53,013 nucleotides of DNA from an uncultured Bacillota bacterium. Lineage in GTDB: Bacteria > Bacillota > Clostridia > Oscillospirales > Oscillospiraceae. Of the stretch, positions 15,805 through 23,306 are shown one piece after another. The notes under the pieces were generated by a model that ran no database searches, was not told the DNA's origin, and saw only the letters and a program-made list of their open reading frames with translations. The stretch lies in NCBI GenBank assembly GCA_947645675.1, contig CANSDP010000013.1, positions 1 to 53,013 of the forward strand, in the 5' to 3' direction. Every line of letters begins with the position of its first letter. The stretch's first letter is position 1. A program made the translations under genes and the position numbers.

Positions 15805-15845
15805 AAACCGCACCAATTAAAATGCGCAGTAGGACGCTCCCGGAA

Positions 15846-15874
15846 TTGCCTTCCCAGGCATATTATGGTATGAT
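15846..15874 (+). promoter_or_regulatory. Promoter of the symporter gene
   Basis: TTGCCT (15846-15851), 17 bp, TATGAT (15869-15874); ATG at 15919. Confidence 0.65.
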
Positions 15875-15918
15875 AGAGGACAGCTCCGCCTATTTTGTGT
15901 GTAAGAAAGGAAACAGCT

Positions 15919-17109
15919 ATGAAAAAATCCGGAAACCTGCCCCTGCGGCTGCTCATCGGCGTGATCGCCGGCACGGCGCTGGGCCTGCTCATCCCCCAGG
16001 GGAGCACCCTGCCCTTTGCGGACGCGGTGGTCAACATCGCCGGCACGGTCAAATATGTCCTGGGACAGATCATCAATTTCTGCGTCCCCCTCATTATCAT
16101 CGGCTTCATCGCCCCCTCCATCACCAAGCTGGGCAGCAGCGCCACCCGCCTGCTGGGCGTGGCGATCGTGACCGCCTATGTGAGCTCGGTGCTGGCCGCC
16201 CTCATGTCCATGGGCGCGGGCTACGCCATCATTCCCCACCTGAACATTGCCGCCGCCGCCAAGGAGGGAGTCGGTCTGCCCGTCCCCTTTGAGCTGGCGA
16301 TTCCCCAGATCATGCCCGTGATGAGCGCCCTGGTCTTCTCCGTCCTCATCGGCCTGTCCGCCGTGTGGACCAAGGCCAAAACCGTAGCCGCCATCCTGGA
16401 GGAGTTCCAGAATATCGTGCTGGACATTGTGAAGCGGGTGGTGATTCCCATTCTGCCCTGCTTCATCGCCGCCACCTTCTTCCAGCTGGGCTGGAACGGC
16501 TCCATCACCAAGCAGCTGCCCATTTTCCTCATCGCTATCGTCATCGTCATGGCGGGCCACTACATCTGGCTGGCCGTCCTCTACGGCGCGGCGGGGGCCT
16601 ACTCCGGCCGGTCGGGCATCGAGGTCGTCAAGCACTACGGTCCGGCCTATCTCACCGCCGTGGGCACCATGTCCTCCGCCGCCACCCTGGCCGTGGCCCT
16701 CCAGTGCGCCCACAGGAGCAAAAATCTCCGCTCCGACATGGTGGACTTCGGCGTTCCCCTGTTCGCAAATATCCACCTGTGCGGCTCGGTGCTGACCGAG
16801 GTGTTCTTCTGCATGACCGTCTCCCAGGTGCTCTACGGCAAGCTGCCCGCCCCCGGCACCATGGCTCTGTTCTGCGTGCTGCTGGCCGTCTTTGCCATCG
16901 GAGCCCCCGGCGTCCCCGGCGGCACGGTGGTGGCCTCCCTGGGCCTGATCTCCGGCGTGCTGGGCTTTGACAACGCCGGTCAGGGCCTGATGCTGGCCAT
17001 CTTCGCGCTCCAGGACAGCTTCGGCACCGCCTGCAACGTCACCGGCGACGGTGCTTTGACCTTGATCCTCACCGGCTACGCCGAGAAGCACAATATCAAA
17101 GAGGGATGA
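15919..17109 (+). CDS. Dicarboxylate/amino acid:cation symporter (SDF family)
   Basis: 396 residues from ATG 15919 (MKKSGNLPLRLLIGVIAGTA), GAAAGGA upstream. Family features: N-terminal hydrophobic helices with GLLIPQG, INFCVPLIIIGFIAPSI, TMSSAATLAVAL in the HP1 region (serine-rich tip) and the cis-proline turn APGVPGGTVVASLGL near HP2. Imports glutamate, aspartate, dicarboxylates or a related acid with Na+ or H+. The exact substrate cannot be read from sequence. Monocistronic: own promoter and terminator. Confidence 0.9.
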   Translation: MKKSGNLPLRLLIGVIAGTALGLLIPQGSTLPFADAVVNIAGTVKYVLGQIINFCVPLIIIGFIAPSITKLGSSATRLLGVAIVTAYVSSVLAALMSMGAGYAIIPHLNIAAAAKEGVGLPVPFELAIPQIMPVMSALVFSVLIGLSAVWTKAKTVAAILEEFQNIVLDIVKRVVIPILPCFIAATFFQLGWNGSITKQLPIFLIAIVIVMAGHYIWLAVLYGAAGAYSGRSGIEVVKHYGPAYLTAVGTMSSAATLAVALQCAHRSKNLRSDMVDFGVPLFANIHLCGSVLTEVFFCMTVSQVLYGKLPAPGTMALFCVLLAVFAIGAPGVPGGTVVASLGLISGVLGFDNAGQGLMLAIFALQDSFGTACNVTGDGALTLILTGYAEKHNIKEG

Positions 17110-17113
17110 AGAA

Positions 17114-17145
17114 AACAGCTCGGAGCTTTCGCTCCGAGCTGTTTG
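17114..17145. terminator. Terminator between symporter and bactofilin genes
   Basis: AACAGCTCGGAGC-TTTC-GCTCCGAGCTGTT, a 13-bp perfect stem, then TTGTTATA. Shared by two convergent genes. Confidence 0.85.
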
Positions 17146-17631
17146 TTATACCTCTGTATTTAAATCGTAGTCGTCTCCGAAGGAGAGGTCGGCGGAGGAA
17201 ATCTCGCTCTCCCGGGGGGCGGCGGGGGCAAGCATGGTGCTGCTGCCGTCCAGACGGCCGTTCTCCACCATCAGAGAGGCGGTGGCTACGTCGCCGTGGA
17301 TGCTGCCGGTGCGCTCCAGGCACAGGTGCTCCCGGGCGGTGACGCTGCCCGTCAGGTCGCCGGCCACCCGAACCGCGTCGGCAGTGACGGGGCCCTGAAC
17401 AACGCCGCCGTTGGCAACGGTGACGCTGCCCATCAGGTCAACCTCTCCCTCCAGCCGGCCCTCGATCTGCACATTGCCCTCGCCCCGGATGACGCCGGTA
17501 AAGGTGATCCCCTTGGCGATGACCGTTGTGCTTTGAGGCTTGGGCAGGGTGGGCAGCTCATCAAAGGGCTCCTCCTCAAAGGCGGGTGCGCTGACTGGCT
17601 CCTGTTTTGTCTGTGATCCGAATAAACCCAT
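17146..17631 (-). CDS. Bactofilin (polymer-forming cytoskeletal protein)
   Basis: 161 residues from ATG 17631 (MGLFGSQTKQE), with AAGGAG 9 nt upstream; the ATG two codons earlier is too close to the site. A disordered N-terminus is followed by the bactofilin beta-helix: repeated short strands such as VIAKGITFTGVIRGEGNVQI, EGRLEGEVDLMGSVTVANGG, VAGDLTGSVTAREHLCLERT, GSIHGDVATASLMVENGRL. Bactofilins form filaments without nucleotides and organise cell wall enzymes or shape. No wall hydrolase gene adjoins it here. Confidence 0.93.
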   Translation of the reverse strand: MGLFGSQTKQEPVSAPAFEEEPFDELPTLPKPQSTTVIAKGITFTGVIRGEGNVQIEGRLEGEVDLMGSVTVANGGVVQGPVTADAVRVAGDLTGSVTAREHLCLERTGSIHGDVATASLMVENGRLDGSSTMLAPAAPRESEISSADLSFGDDYDLNTEV

Positions 17632-17698
17632 AATCATTCACTCCTTAATACCGTTGACCGGCGAAACGCCAGACGCTGAGACTTTGGGAAGCATTGAA

Positions 17699-17727
17699 AT
17701 TATAGCAAATATAAGCGGCCCGCGCAA
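17699..17727 (-). promoter_or_regulatory. Bactofilin gene promoter
   Basis: Minus strand TTGCGC (17722-17727), 17 bp, TATAAT (17699-17704) preceded by TGC (extended -10). Confidence 0.7.
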
Positions 17728-17788
17728 GTGGAAAACCGCACAAAAGAGGGAACGAACAAAATTTTTCCCGTCCCGGGTGAATCAGCCG

Positions 17789-17817
17789 TTGATTTCCCGG
17801 TCCCGTCCCGATATAAT
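17789..17817 (+). promoter_or_regulatory. Promoter of the HAD phosphatase gene
   Basis: TTGATT (17789-17794), 17 bp, TATAAT (17812-17817); ATG at 17879. Confidence 0.7.
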
Positions 17818-17878
17818 GGCTGTGACGCGTCCCGCCCCCTGAGGACGCCAAAACATCCGCAGAGGACGTGATTTACAG

Positions 17879-18538
17879 ATGAATAAAAAATTCGCGATCT
17901 TTGATATGGACGGCACCCTGGTGGACTCGGGCACCGTCTGGGGCCAGACCTCGGCGGGCTATTTTGCCGGCCTGGGCGTGACCATCCCCGCCAGTTTGAT
18001 CGAGGAGACCGCCCATCTGTCCATGATGGAGACCGCCGCCCGGTTTGTCCAGTGCTCCGGCCTGCCCCTGACGCCGGAGGAGGTGGCGGAGGAGATCAAC
18101 CGCCGCATGGAGCTCCGCTACCGCACCGACATCCCCTTGAAGCCGGGGGCCGCCCCCTTCCTGCGCAGGCTCCAGGCCGCCGGGGTGCGGATGTGCGTGG
18201 CCTCGTCCACCGCTCAGCCGCTGATCGAGGCCTGCATCCAGCGGCTGGGGGTGGGGGACTGCTTTGAATTTCTCCTCTCCTCCGAGGCGGTAGGGGCCGG
18301 GAAGGACAGGCCCGACATCTATCTGGAGGCGGCCCGGCGGCTGGGAGGCGGGCCCGAGGACACCATTGTCTTTGAGGACCTGCTCTTTGCCGTTCGGACG
18401 GCCAGGTCCGCCGGGTTCCAGACGGCCGCGATTTTTGACGAGGCCTCCGCCGGGGACGAGGCGGCCCTGCGGGAGACCGCCGATTTCTACGTCACCCGCT
18501 GGGACGACCCGGCCCTGGCCCAGTGGCTGGGGGTGTGA
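17879..18538 (+). CDS. HAD-superfamily hydrolase, beta-phosphoglucomutase-like subgroup
   Basis: 219 residues, AGAGGA upstream of ATG 17879. Motif I FDMDGTLVDSG with the two catalytic aspartates, a helical cap (residues about 15-85), motif II VASST, motif III lysine in GAGKDRPDIY, motif IV IVFEDLLFAVRTARSAGF. Subgroup IA fold: phosphatase or phosphomutase on small phosphorylated metabolites. Substrate unknown. Stands alone between its promoter and the next promoter at 18553. Confidence 0.88.
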   Translation: MNKKFAIFDMDGTLVDSGTVWGQTSAGYFAGLGVTIPASLIEETAHLSMMETAARFVQCSGLPLTPEEVAEEINRRMELRYRTDIPLKPGAAPFLRRLQAAGVRMCVASSTAQPLIEACIQRLGVGDCFEFLLSSEAVGAGKDRPDIYLEAARRLGGGPEDTIVFEDLLFAVRTARSAGFQTAAIFDEASAGDEAALRETADFYVTRWDDPALAQWLGV

Positions 18539-18552
18539 CCAGGAAAAGCCGC

Positions 18553-18581
18553 TTTACCTTTTGGTCGAGATTTGCTATAAT
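18553..18581 (+). promoter_or_regulatory. Promoter of the KdpDE-like operon
   Basis: TTTACC (18553-18558), 17 bp, TATAAT (18576-18581) with an extended -10 TGC; first codon at 18611. Confidence 0.72.
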
Positions 18582-18610
18582 TGGTCTGAACACAGAGAGA
18601 GGGTGAGGAC

Positions 18611-19777
18611 TTGAAGGACCGCCTTTGGGCGTGCTGGCGGTGGCTGGAGGAGCGGTACTACAGGGTCCCCGCCATCCCCCGGAACCTGGGGGTCACCGCG
18701 CTGTTCCTGTGGGAGGCCTACTACGCCAGCGGCATCCTTATCGGGCACACCGGCGGGGAGAACAACTCCGCCCTGATTTTCGTGCTGGCGGTGGCGCTGA
18801 TCTCCCTGCTGACCACCGGGTATTTCTATGGCATTGTGGCCTCCATTGTGGGGGCGCTGTTCATCAATATCTATTTTATGGAGCCCTATGAGGTGTTCTC
18901 CCTCAGCCGGACGGGCTATCCGGTGGCGATGCTGTCCATGCTCACTGTCTCCTGCATGGTGTGCGCCCTCACCGCCCGGGTGAAGAAGCAGGCCACCGAG
19001 GCCGTCCGGCGGGAGAAAAATACCAAGGCCCTGTATGAGCAGAACGAAAAGCTGAACGCCGAAAAGGCGGCCATTCAGCTCCAGTCCGAGCGCATCGCCA
19101 TCCGGGAGAGCATCCTGCGGGCGGTGTCCCACGATCTGCGCACCCCGCTGACCTCTATCTCTGGGGCGGCGTCGGTGCTGCTGGAGAGCCCGGACATCTC
19201 GGAAAAGAATGTGTCCATGCTGTCCGACATCAAGCAGGACGCCGACAGCCTGATCGTCATGGTGGAAAATCTGCTGTCCGTCACCCGGGTGCGAGACGGC
19301 ACAATGTCCCTGAAAATGCGGGAGGAGCTGCTGGAGGAGGTGGCGGGGGACGCGCTGCTCACCACCCGGCGCCGGTTTCCGGACTGCAAGGTGGAGCTGG
19401 AGCTGACGGAGGACATCCTGTATCTGCCCATGGACCCCCTGCTGATCCGTCAGGTGATGGTCAACCTGCTGGAAAACGCCATCCGGCACTCCGGCGACCA
19501 GGAGCACATCAAAATGCGGCTGTACCGCCGGGACGACTGGGCGGTGGCCGAGGTGGAGGACCAGGGCAGAGGGCTGAGCCCCGAGGTGCTTCAGGCGGTG
19601 CGGGCGGGGGAGACCATGCCCCTCAACGGCGACGCCACCCGGGGCATGGGCATCGGTCTGTCCGTCTGTCAGAGCATCATCAAGGCACACGGCGGCTTTT
19701 TCGCCGCCGAAAACCGCCGGACCGGAGGAGCGGTGTTCCGCTTCGGCCTGCCCGCGGAAGGAGAGAGCGCGATATGA
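18611..19777 (+). CDS. KdpD-like sensor histidine kinase without the N-terminal sensor
   Basis: 388 residues from TTG 18611. The N-terminus is a DUF4118-type bundle of membrane helices (NLGVTALFLWEAYYASGILI, LIFVLAVALISLLTTGYFYG, IVASIVGALFINIYF, PVAMLSMLTVSCMVC) as in KdpD. Then a coiled coil and HisKA with H174 in AVSHDLRTPLTS, N-box NLLENAIRHS and GMGIGLSV. Classical KdpD is about 900 residues and has a KdpD domain and a USP domain before these helices; both are absent. Stop and next start overlap (ATGA). No kdpFABC is near, so the signal and target are open. Confidence 0.92.
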   Translation: MKDRLWACWRWLEERYYRVPAIPRNLGVTALFLWEAYYASGILIGHTGGENNSALIFVLAVALISLLTTGYFYGIVASIVGALFINIYFMEPYEVFSLSRTGYPVAMLSMLTVSCMVCALTARVKKQATEAVRREKNTKALYEQNEKLNAEKAAIQLQSERIAIRESILRAVSHDLRTPLTSISGAASVLLESPDISEKNVSMLSDIKQDADSLIVMVENLLSVTRVRDGTMSLKMREELLEEVAGDALLTTRRRFPDCKVELELTEDILYLPMDPLLIRQVMVNLLENAIRHSGDQEHIKMRLYRRDDWAVAEVEDQGRGLSPEVLQAVRAGETMPLNGDATRGMGIGLSVCQSIIKAHGGFFAAENRRTGGAVFRFGLPAEGESAI

Positions 19778-20481
19778 GCGAGAAACAGACCATCCTCATC
19801 ATTGAGGACGACAAGGCCATCAGTAACTTCATCAGCCGGGCCCTGACGGCCAGCGACTACCGGGCTATCCCCGCCTTCACCGGCCGGGAGGGGCTGTCCC
19901 TCTTCTTTTCCCACGGCCCCGACCTGGTGCTGCTGGACTTGGGGCTTCCCGATATGGACGGGCTGGAAATTCTGTCCCAGCTCAGGGGCCTGCCCCGGGA
20001 GGCCCCCGTCATCATCATCTCCGCCCGGGACCGGGAGTCGGAGAAGGTCCGGGCCCTGGATATGGGGGCCGACGACTATGTGGTCAAGCCCTTCGGTGTG
20101 TCCGAGCTGCTGGCCCGCATCCGGTCAGCCCTGCGCCGGGCCGACCGGATGAAGCTGAGCCAGGGCATTCGCCGGGACGTGTATCAGATCAAGGACCTGA
20201 TGGTGGACCTGTCCAAGCATCAGGTTTTGCTGGCGGGGGAGGAGATTCACTTCACCCAGAATGAGTTCAAGATCATCGAGCTTTTAGCCATCCACGCCGG
20301 GAAGGTCCTCACCTACGACTTTATTTTGGAACACATCTGGGGCCCTTACGGCGGTACGGGCAGCAATCAGATTTTGCGGGTCAATATGGCGAACATCCGC
20401 CGGAAGCTGAAGGAAAACCCCTCCGAGCCCCAATATATCCACACAGAGCTGGGCATCGGCTACCGGATGCTGGACGATTAA
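19774..20481 (+). CDS. KdpE-like OmpR-family response regulator
   Basis: 235 residues, starting in the 4-nt ATGA overlap with the kinase. Receiver: IIEDD, phospho-acceptor D55 in LLDLGLPDMDG, lysine in DDYVVKPFG. C-terminal winged helix: IHFTQNEFKIIELLAIHAGK, LEHIWGPYG, RVNMANIRRKLKE, IHTELGIGYRM. The strong likeness to KdpE supports the kinase assignment, but the potassium pump genes are not in this window. Followed by a strong terminator. Confidence 0.93.
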   Translation: MSEKQTILIIEDDKAISNFISRALTASDYRAIPAFTGREGLSLFFSHGPDLVLLDLGLPDMDGLEILSQLRGLPREAPVIIISARDRESEKVRALDMGADDYVVKPFGVSELLARIRSALRRADRMKLSQGIRRDVYQIKDLMVDLSKHQVLLAGEEIHFTQNEFKIIELLAIHAGKVLTYDFILEHIWGPYGGTGSNQILRVNMANIRRKLKENPSEPQYIHTELGIGYRMLDD

Positions 20482-20513
20482 AAAATGCTCCCCGTGTGGG
20501 GAGCATTTTTTAA
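20481..20513. terminator. Bidirectional terminator
   Basis: AAAAAATGCTCCCC-GTGT-GGGGAGCATTTTTT, 14-bp perfect stem between the convergent response regulator and queT genes. Confidence 0.92.
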
Positions 20514-21037
20514 ATTCCAGCCAGCCGCTTCTCCGGGATGCAGGCCCGCAGGACGGGGACCTTGGGCAGGGAGAACAGAAGCAGGGTGCCCAGCACATAG
20601 CAGGCCAAGGCCTCGCCGGGGATGAAGGTAATGGCGTCAAAGGCGCAGGACGCCCAGAAAGCGGAATTGATCCCGCCGGTCTTGGCCCAGGCCCAGATAG
20701 GGGGCAGGACTACGGCGTTGACCAGGATAGGGGGCAGAGCCGCCAGATACCAGCGGGGCATCCGCATGGTGAGCCACGCGGCGATGGCGGTGGCCAGGGT
20801 GCCGAATATGATGTCCAGGGGGCCGTAGAGGGAGATCAGGTTGGTGAGGAAGCAGCCCACCACCAGTCCCGGCGCGGCGGCGGGGAAGACGAAAGGCAGG
20901 ACGGTGAGGGCCTCGGCAAACCGGCACTGGACCGGACCGAAGGTCAGGCCAAAGATGTTTCCGAAGTAACCCATAACGGCGTACAGCGCCGCCACCATAG
21001 CGGCCAGGGTGATGTCTCGTGCGGTAAATTTGCGCAT
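20510..21037 (-). CDS. queT: QueT-family ECF transporter substrate-binding subunit
   Basis: 175 residues, TGGAGG upstream of ATG 21037. Hydrophobic S-component: RDITLAAMVAALYAVMGYF, then FGPVQCRFAEALTVLPFVFP, the signature of the QueT family (queuosine precursor uptake), GLVVGCFLTNLIS and further helices. Works with the shared ECF energising module, encoded elsewhere. Substrate assignment (preQ0/preQ1 or related base) is by family. The long, highly structured leader upstream (21065-21155) would fit control by a riboswitch. Confidence 0.85.
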   Translation of the reverse strand: MRKFTARDITLAAMVAALYAVMGYFGNIFGLTFGPVQCRFAEALTVLPFVFPAAAPGLVVGCFLTNLISLYGPLDIIFGTLATAIAAWLTMRMPRWYLAALPPILVNAVVLPPIWAWAKTGGINSAFWASCAFDAITFIPGEALACYVLGTLLLFSLPKVPVLRACIPEKRLAGI

Positions 21038-21064
21038 AAAAAAACCTCCATTTTTTGTTTAGAG

Positions 21065-21155
21065 AACGGCGGGGGTCCGCCGAACGAACGCCGGGCGGTG
21101 AGGGCCGGCGCTTGGACGAGGTGTGGAAACTCGTCGGACCTATCCTACCACATTT
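21065..21155 (-). promoter_or_regulatory. Structured leader upstream of queT, candidate riboswitch
   Basis: In the minus-strand RNA, hairpin GACGAG/CTCGTC (21115-21120 and 21130-21135) has loop TTTCCACAC that can pair with TGTGG just upstream (21148-21152), an H-type pseudoknot. A second hairpin CGCCGG/CCGGCG (21089-21110) follows. GGTCC (21136-21140) can pair with GGACC (21074-21078), closing a multibranch; that is mutually exclusive with the hairpin CGGCGG/CCGCCG (21067-21082) near the ribosome binding site. I cannot match it to a preQ1 class from memory. Confidence 0.5.
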
Positions 21156-21163
21156 GGGAGGCT

Positions 21164-21191
21164 TTGTCCAGCGGAAATTTTCCGCTATACT
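21164..21191 (+). promoter_or_regulatory. ptb-buk promoter with perfect palindrome in the spacer
   Basis: TTGTCC (21164-21169), 16 bp, TATACT (21186-21191). The 17-bp palindrome AGCGGAAATTTTCCGCT (21170-21186, two 8-bp arms) fills the spacer, the classical place for a repressor site. A weak minus-strand promoter (TTAACA 21206-21211, TATAGC 21184-21189) for queT overlaps it. Confidence 0.65.
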
Positions 21192-21246
21192 TTTTTTCCT
21201 CCGGATGTTAAAATGGTCTTATCATCAAAGGAAAAGGGGGACGCGC

Positions 21247-22146
21247 ATGGTCATTGACGGTTTTTCTCAGTTGAAGGCCCGCCTCCGGGACCTGCCGCCC
21301 AGGCGGGCGGTGGTGGCGGCGGCTCACGACGAGCACACCCTCCAGGCGGTATTCGCCGCCCGGCGGGACGGGCTGATCCAACCCGTCCTGGTGGGGCGGA
21401 GGGAGGAGATCCTGTCCATCGCCCGGGCTCTGAGGGAGGACCTGGACCCCGCCCAGGTGGCGGACGCCGGGGACGACGTCCAATGCGCCGCGAAATCGGT
21501 GGCCCTCATCCGCGCCGGGGAGGGGTCCATGCTCATCAAAGGGATGCTTCCCACAGGGACCCTTCTAAAGGCGGTGGTCCATAGGGAGACGGGCATCCGG
21601 GCCAGTCAGGTCATGTCCCACGTAGCCATTTTGGACGTGCCCGGCTACCACAAGCTCCTTTATGTCACAGACGGCGGCATGGTGGTGGCCCCCGACCTGG
21701 AGCAGAAGCGGCACATTTTGAGAAACGCCCTGGATTTCTGCCGCTTCCTGGGCTACGACCGCCCCAAGGCGGCTGTGCTGTGCGCCGTGGAGACGGTGAA
21801 CCCGGCTATGCCCGAGACGGCGGACGGGGCCGCCCTCAAGGCCGAGGGGGAGCGGGGGGACTTCGGTCCCTGTCTGGTGGAGGGGCCCATCTCCCTGGAC
21901 CTGGCCACCGACGGCGAGGCGGCGAGGGTGAAGGGCTACCGCAGTCCGGTGGCCGGCGACGCCGACATCCTGCTGGCCCCCTCCATCGCGGCGGGCAACC
22001 TGCTGGGCAAGTCTCTCTACGGACTGGCTGGGGGGGAGATGGCCGGAGTGGTTCTGGGGGCCAAGGTCCCCATTACCGTCAACTCCCGGGGGGCCGCGGC
22101 GGAGGAGAAATACTGGTCCATTCTGATCTGCGCGGCAATGAAATAG
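21247..22146 (+). CDS. ptb: Phosphate butyryltransferase family enzyme
   Basis: 299 residues from ATG 21247 (MVIDGFSQLKARLRDLPPRR) with a purine-rich site upstream; a longer open frame to 21055 crosses the promoter. Phosphate acetyl/butyryltransferase fold: AVVAAAHDEHTLQAV, MLIKGMLPTGTLLKAV, HVAILDVPGYHKLLYVTDGG, DILLAPSIAAGNLLGKSL and VVLGAKVPITVNSRGAA. Converts butyryl-CoA (or a branched acyl-CoA) and phosphate to acyl phosphate. buk follows 9 nt later; together they make ATP in the last step of butyrate formation. Confidence 0.94.
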   Translation: MVIDGFSQLKARLRDLPPRRAVVAAAHDEHTLQAVFAARRDGLIQPVLVGRREEILSIARALREDLDPAQVADAGDDVQCAAKSVALIRAGEGSMLIKGMLPTGTLLKAVVHRETGIRASQVMSHVAILDVPGYHKLLYVTDGGMVVAPDLEQKRHILRNALDFCRFLGYDRPKAAVLCAVETVNPAMPETADGAALKAEGERGDFGPCLVEGPISLDLATDGEAARVKGYRSPVAGDADILLAPSIAAGNLLGKSLYGLAGGEMAGVVLGAKVPITVNSRGAAAEEKYWSILICAAMK

Positions 22147-22155
22147 GAGGTCATC

Positions 22156-23244
22156 ATGTCCTACGATATTTTAGTGCTGAACCCCGGCTCCACCAGCACC
22201 AAGGCGGCGGTGTACCGGGACGAGCGGCCCCTGATGGCTCGGAGCATGGTCCACAGCAACCCGGACCTTGCCCCCTACCCCGCCCTGAACGACCAGCTGG
22301 ACTACCGAGTGGGTATGGCGCGCAGCTGGCTGGCGCTGGAGGGCTACGACCTGGCCGGCCTGTCCGCCGTGGTGGGCCGGGGGGGTATCATCCCCAACAT
22401 CGTCTCCGGGGGCTATCTGGTGGACGAGGACCTCACCGACTGCCTGCTTCACCACACCGTCTTTGACCACGCCTCCAATCTGGGGGGGCTGATGGCCCGG
22501 GAGTTTGCCCGGCCTCTGGGCATCCCCGCCTATATCTACGACGCCGTCACCAGCGACGAGCTCCTGCCCGAGGCCCGGGTCACCGGCTTCAAGGAGGTCA
22601 CCCGGAGCAGCTTCTGCCACGTCCTCAACGCCCGGGCCACCGGCCACAAGTATGCCCAGGCTATGGGGCGGCGGTATGAGGATATGAACCTGGTGGTGGC
22701 CCATCTGGGGGGCGGCATCTCGGTGTCCGCCCACTGTCACGGCCGGATCATTGATTCCGTGTCCGACGACGCCGGTCCCTTCTCCCCAGACCGGGGCGGG
22801 AGCCTGAATATGCTCTATGTGCTGGATATGTGCTACTCCGGCAAATACACCAAGGCGGAGATGCTGAAAAAGATGCGGGGAGAGGGGGGCATGTCCGCCC
22901 TGCTGGGCACCCATGACTGCCAGGAGGTGGAGCGGCGCATTGCCGCCGGGGATGAGTGGGCCGCCCTGGTCTATCAGGCGCAGGCCCTCCAGATTGCCAA
23001 AGGGGTGGGCACCATGCTGGCCTGCTTCACCGGGCTTATCGACGCCGTGATTCTCACCGGCGGGCTGGCCAACTCCAAGCTGCTCACCAGCAAGGTCATA
23101 GAGTACCTCCACAGCCTCTGCCGGGTGGTGGTCCTCCCCGGGGAGAACGAGATGGAGGCTCTGGCCCTGGGGGCCCTGCGCATCCTCCGGGGGGAGGAGG
23201 AGGTCCGCCAGTTCCACCCCGTCTATCCCCTGACTCAGGGATAA
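22156..23244 (+). CDS. buk: Butyrate kinase
   Basis: 362 residues, AGGAGG just before ATG 22156. ASKHA-family acyl kinase: phosphate-1 motif LVLNPGSTSTKAAVY, GRGGIIPN, adenosine-region NLVVAHLGGGISVSAH, GGLANSKLL. Full family length. Forms ATP and butyrate from butyryl phosphate produced by the adjacent Ptb. Branched-chain acids are possible alternative substrates. The operon ends in a terminator shared with cstA. Confidence 0.95.
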   Translation: MSYDILVLNPGSTSTKAAVYRDERPLMARSMVHSNPDLAPYPALNDQLDYRVGMARSWLALEGYDLAGLSAVVGRGGIIPNIVSGGYLVDEDLTDCLLHHTVFDHASNLGGLMAREFARPLGIPAYIYDAVTSDELLPEARVTGFKEVTRSSFCHVLNARATGHKYAQAMGRRYEDMNLVVAHLGGGISVSAHCHGRIIDSVSDDAGPFSPDRGGSLNMLYVLDMCYSGKYTKAEMLKKMRGEGGMSALLGTHDCQEVERRIAAGDEWAALVYQAQALQIAKGVGTMLACFTGLIDAVILTGGLANSKLLTSKVIEYLHSLCRVVVLPGENEMEALALGALRILRGEEEVRQFHPVYPLTQG

Positions 23245-23249
23245 AAAGC

Positions 23250-23284
23250 GCCGCCCACCTGTTGGAGACAGGCGGGCGGTTTTG
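23250..23284. terminator. Terminator between buk and cstA
   Basis: CCGCCCACCTGT / ACAGGCGGGCGG stem (one A-C mismatch), loop TGGAG, with T-runs on both strands (TTTTG and TTTTTA). Confidence 0.82.
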
Positions 23285-23306
23285 TCATTCCGCTGGATGG
23301 ACGGAA

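Noticed and set aside
18611-20481. Assignment as true kdpD-kdpE for potassium pump control
   Set aside because: Kinase lacks KdpD and USP domains and there is no kdpFABC nearby; kept as KdpDE-like only.
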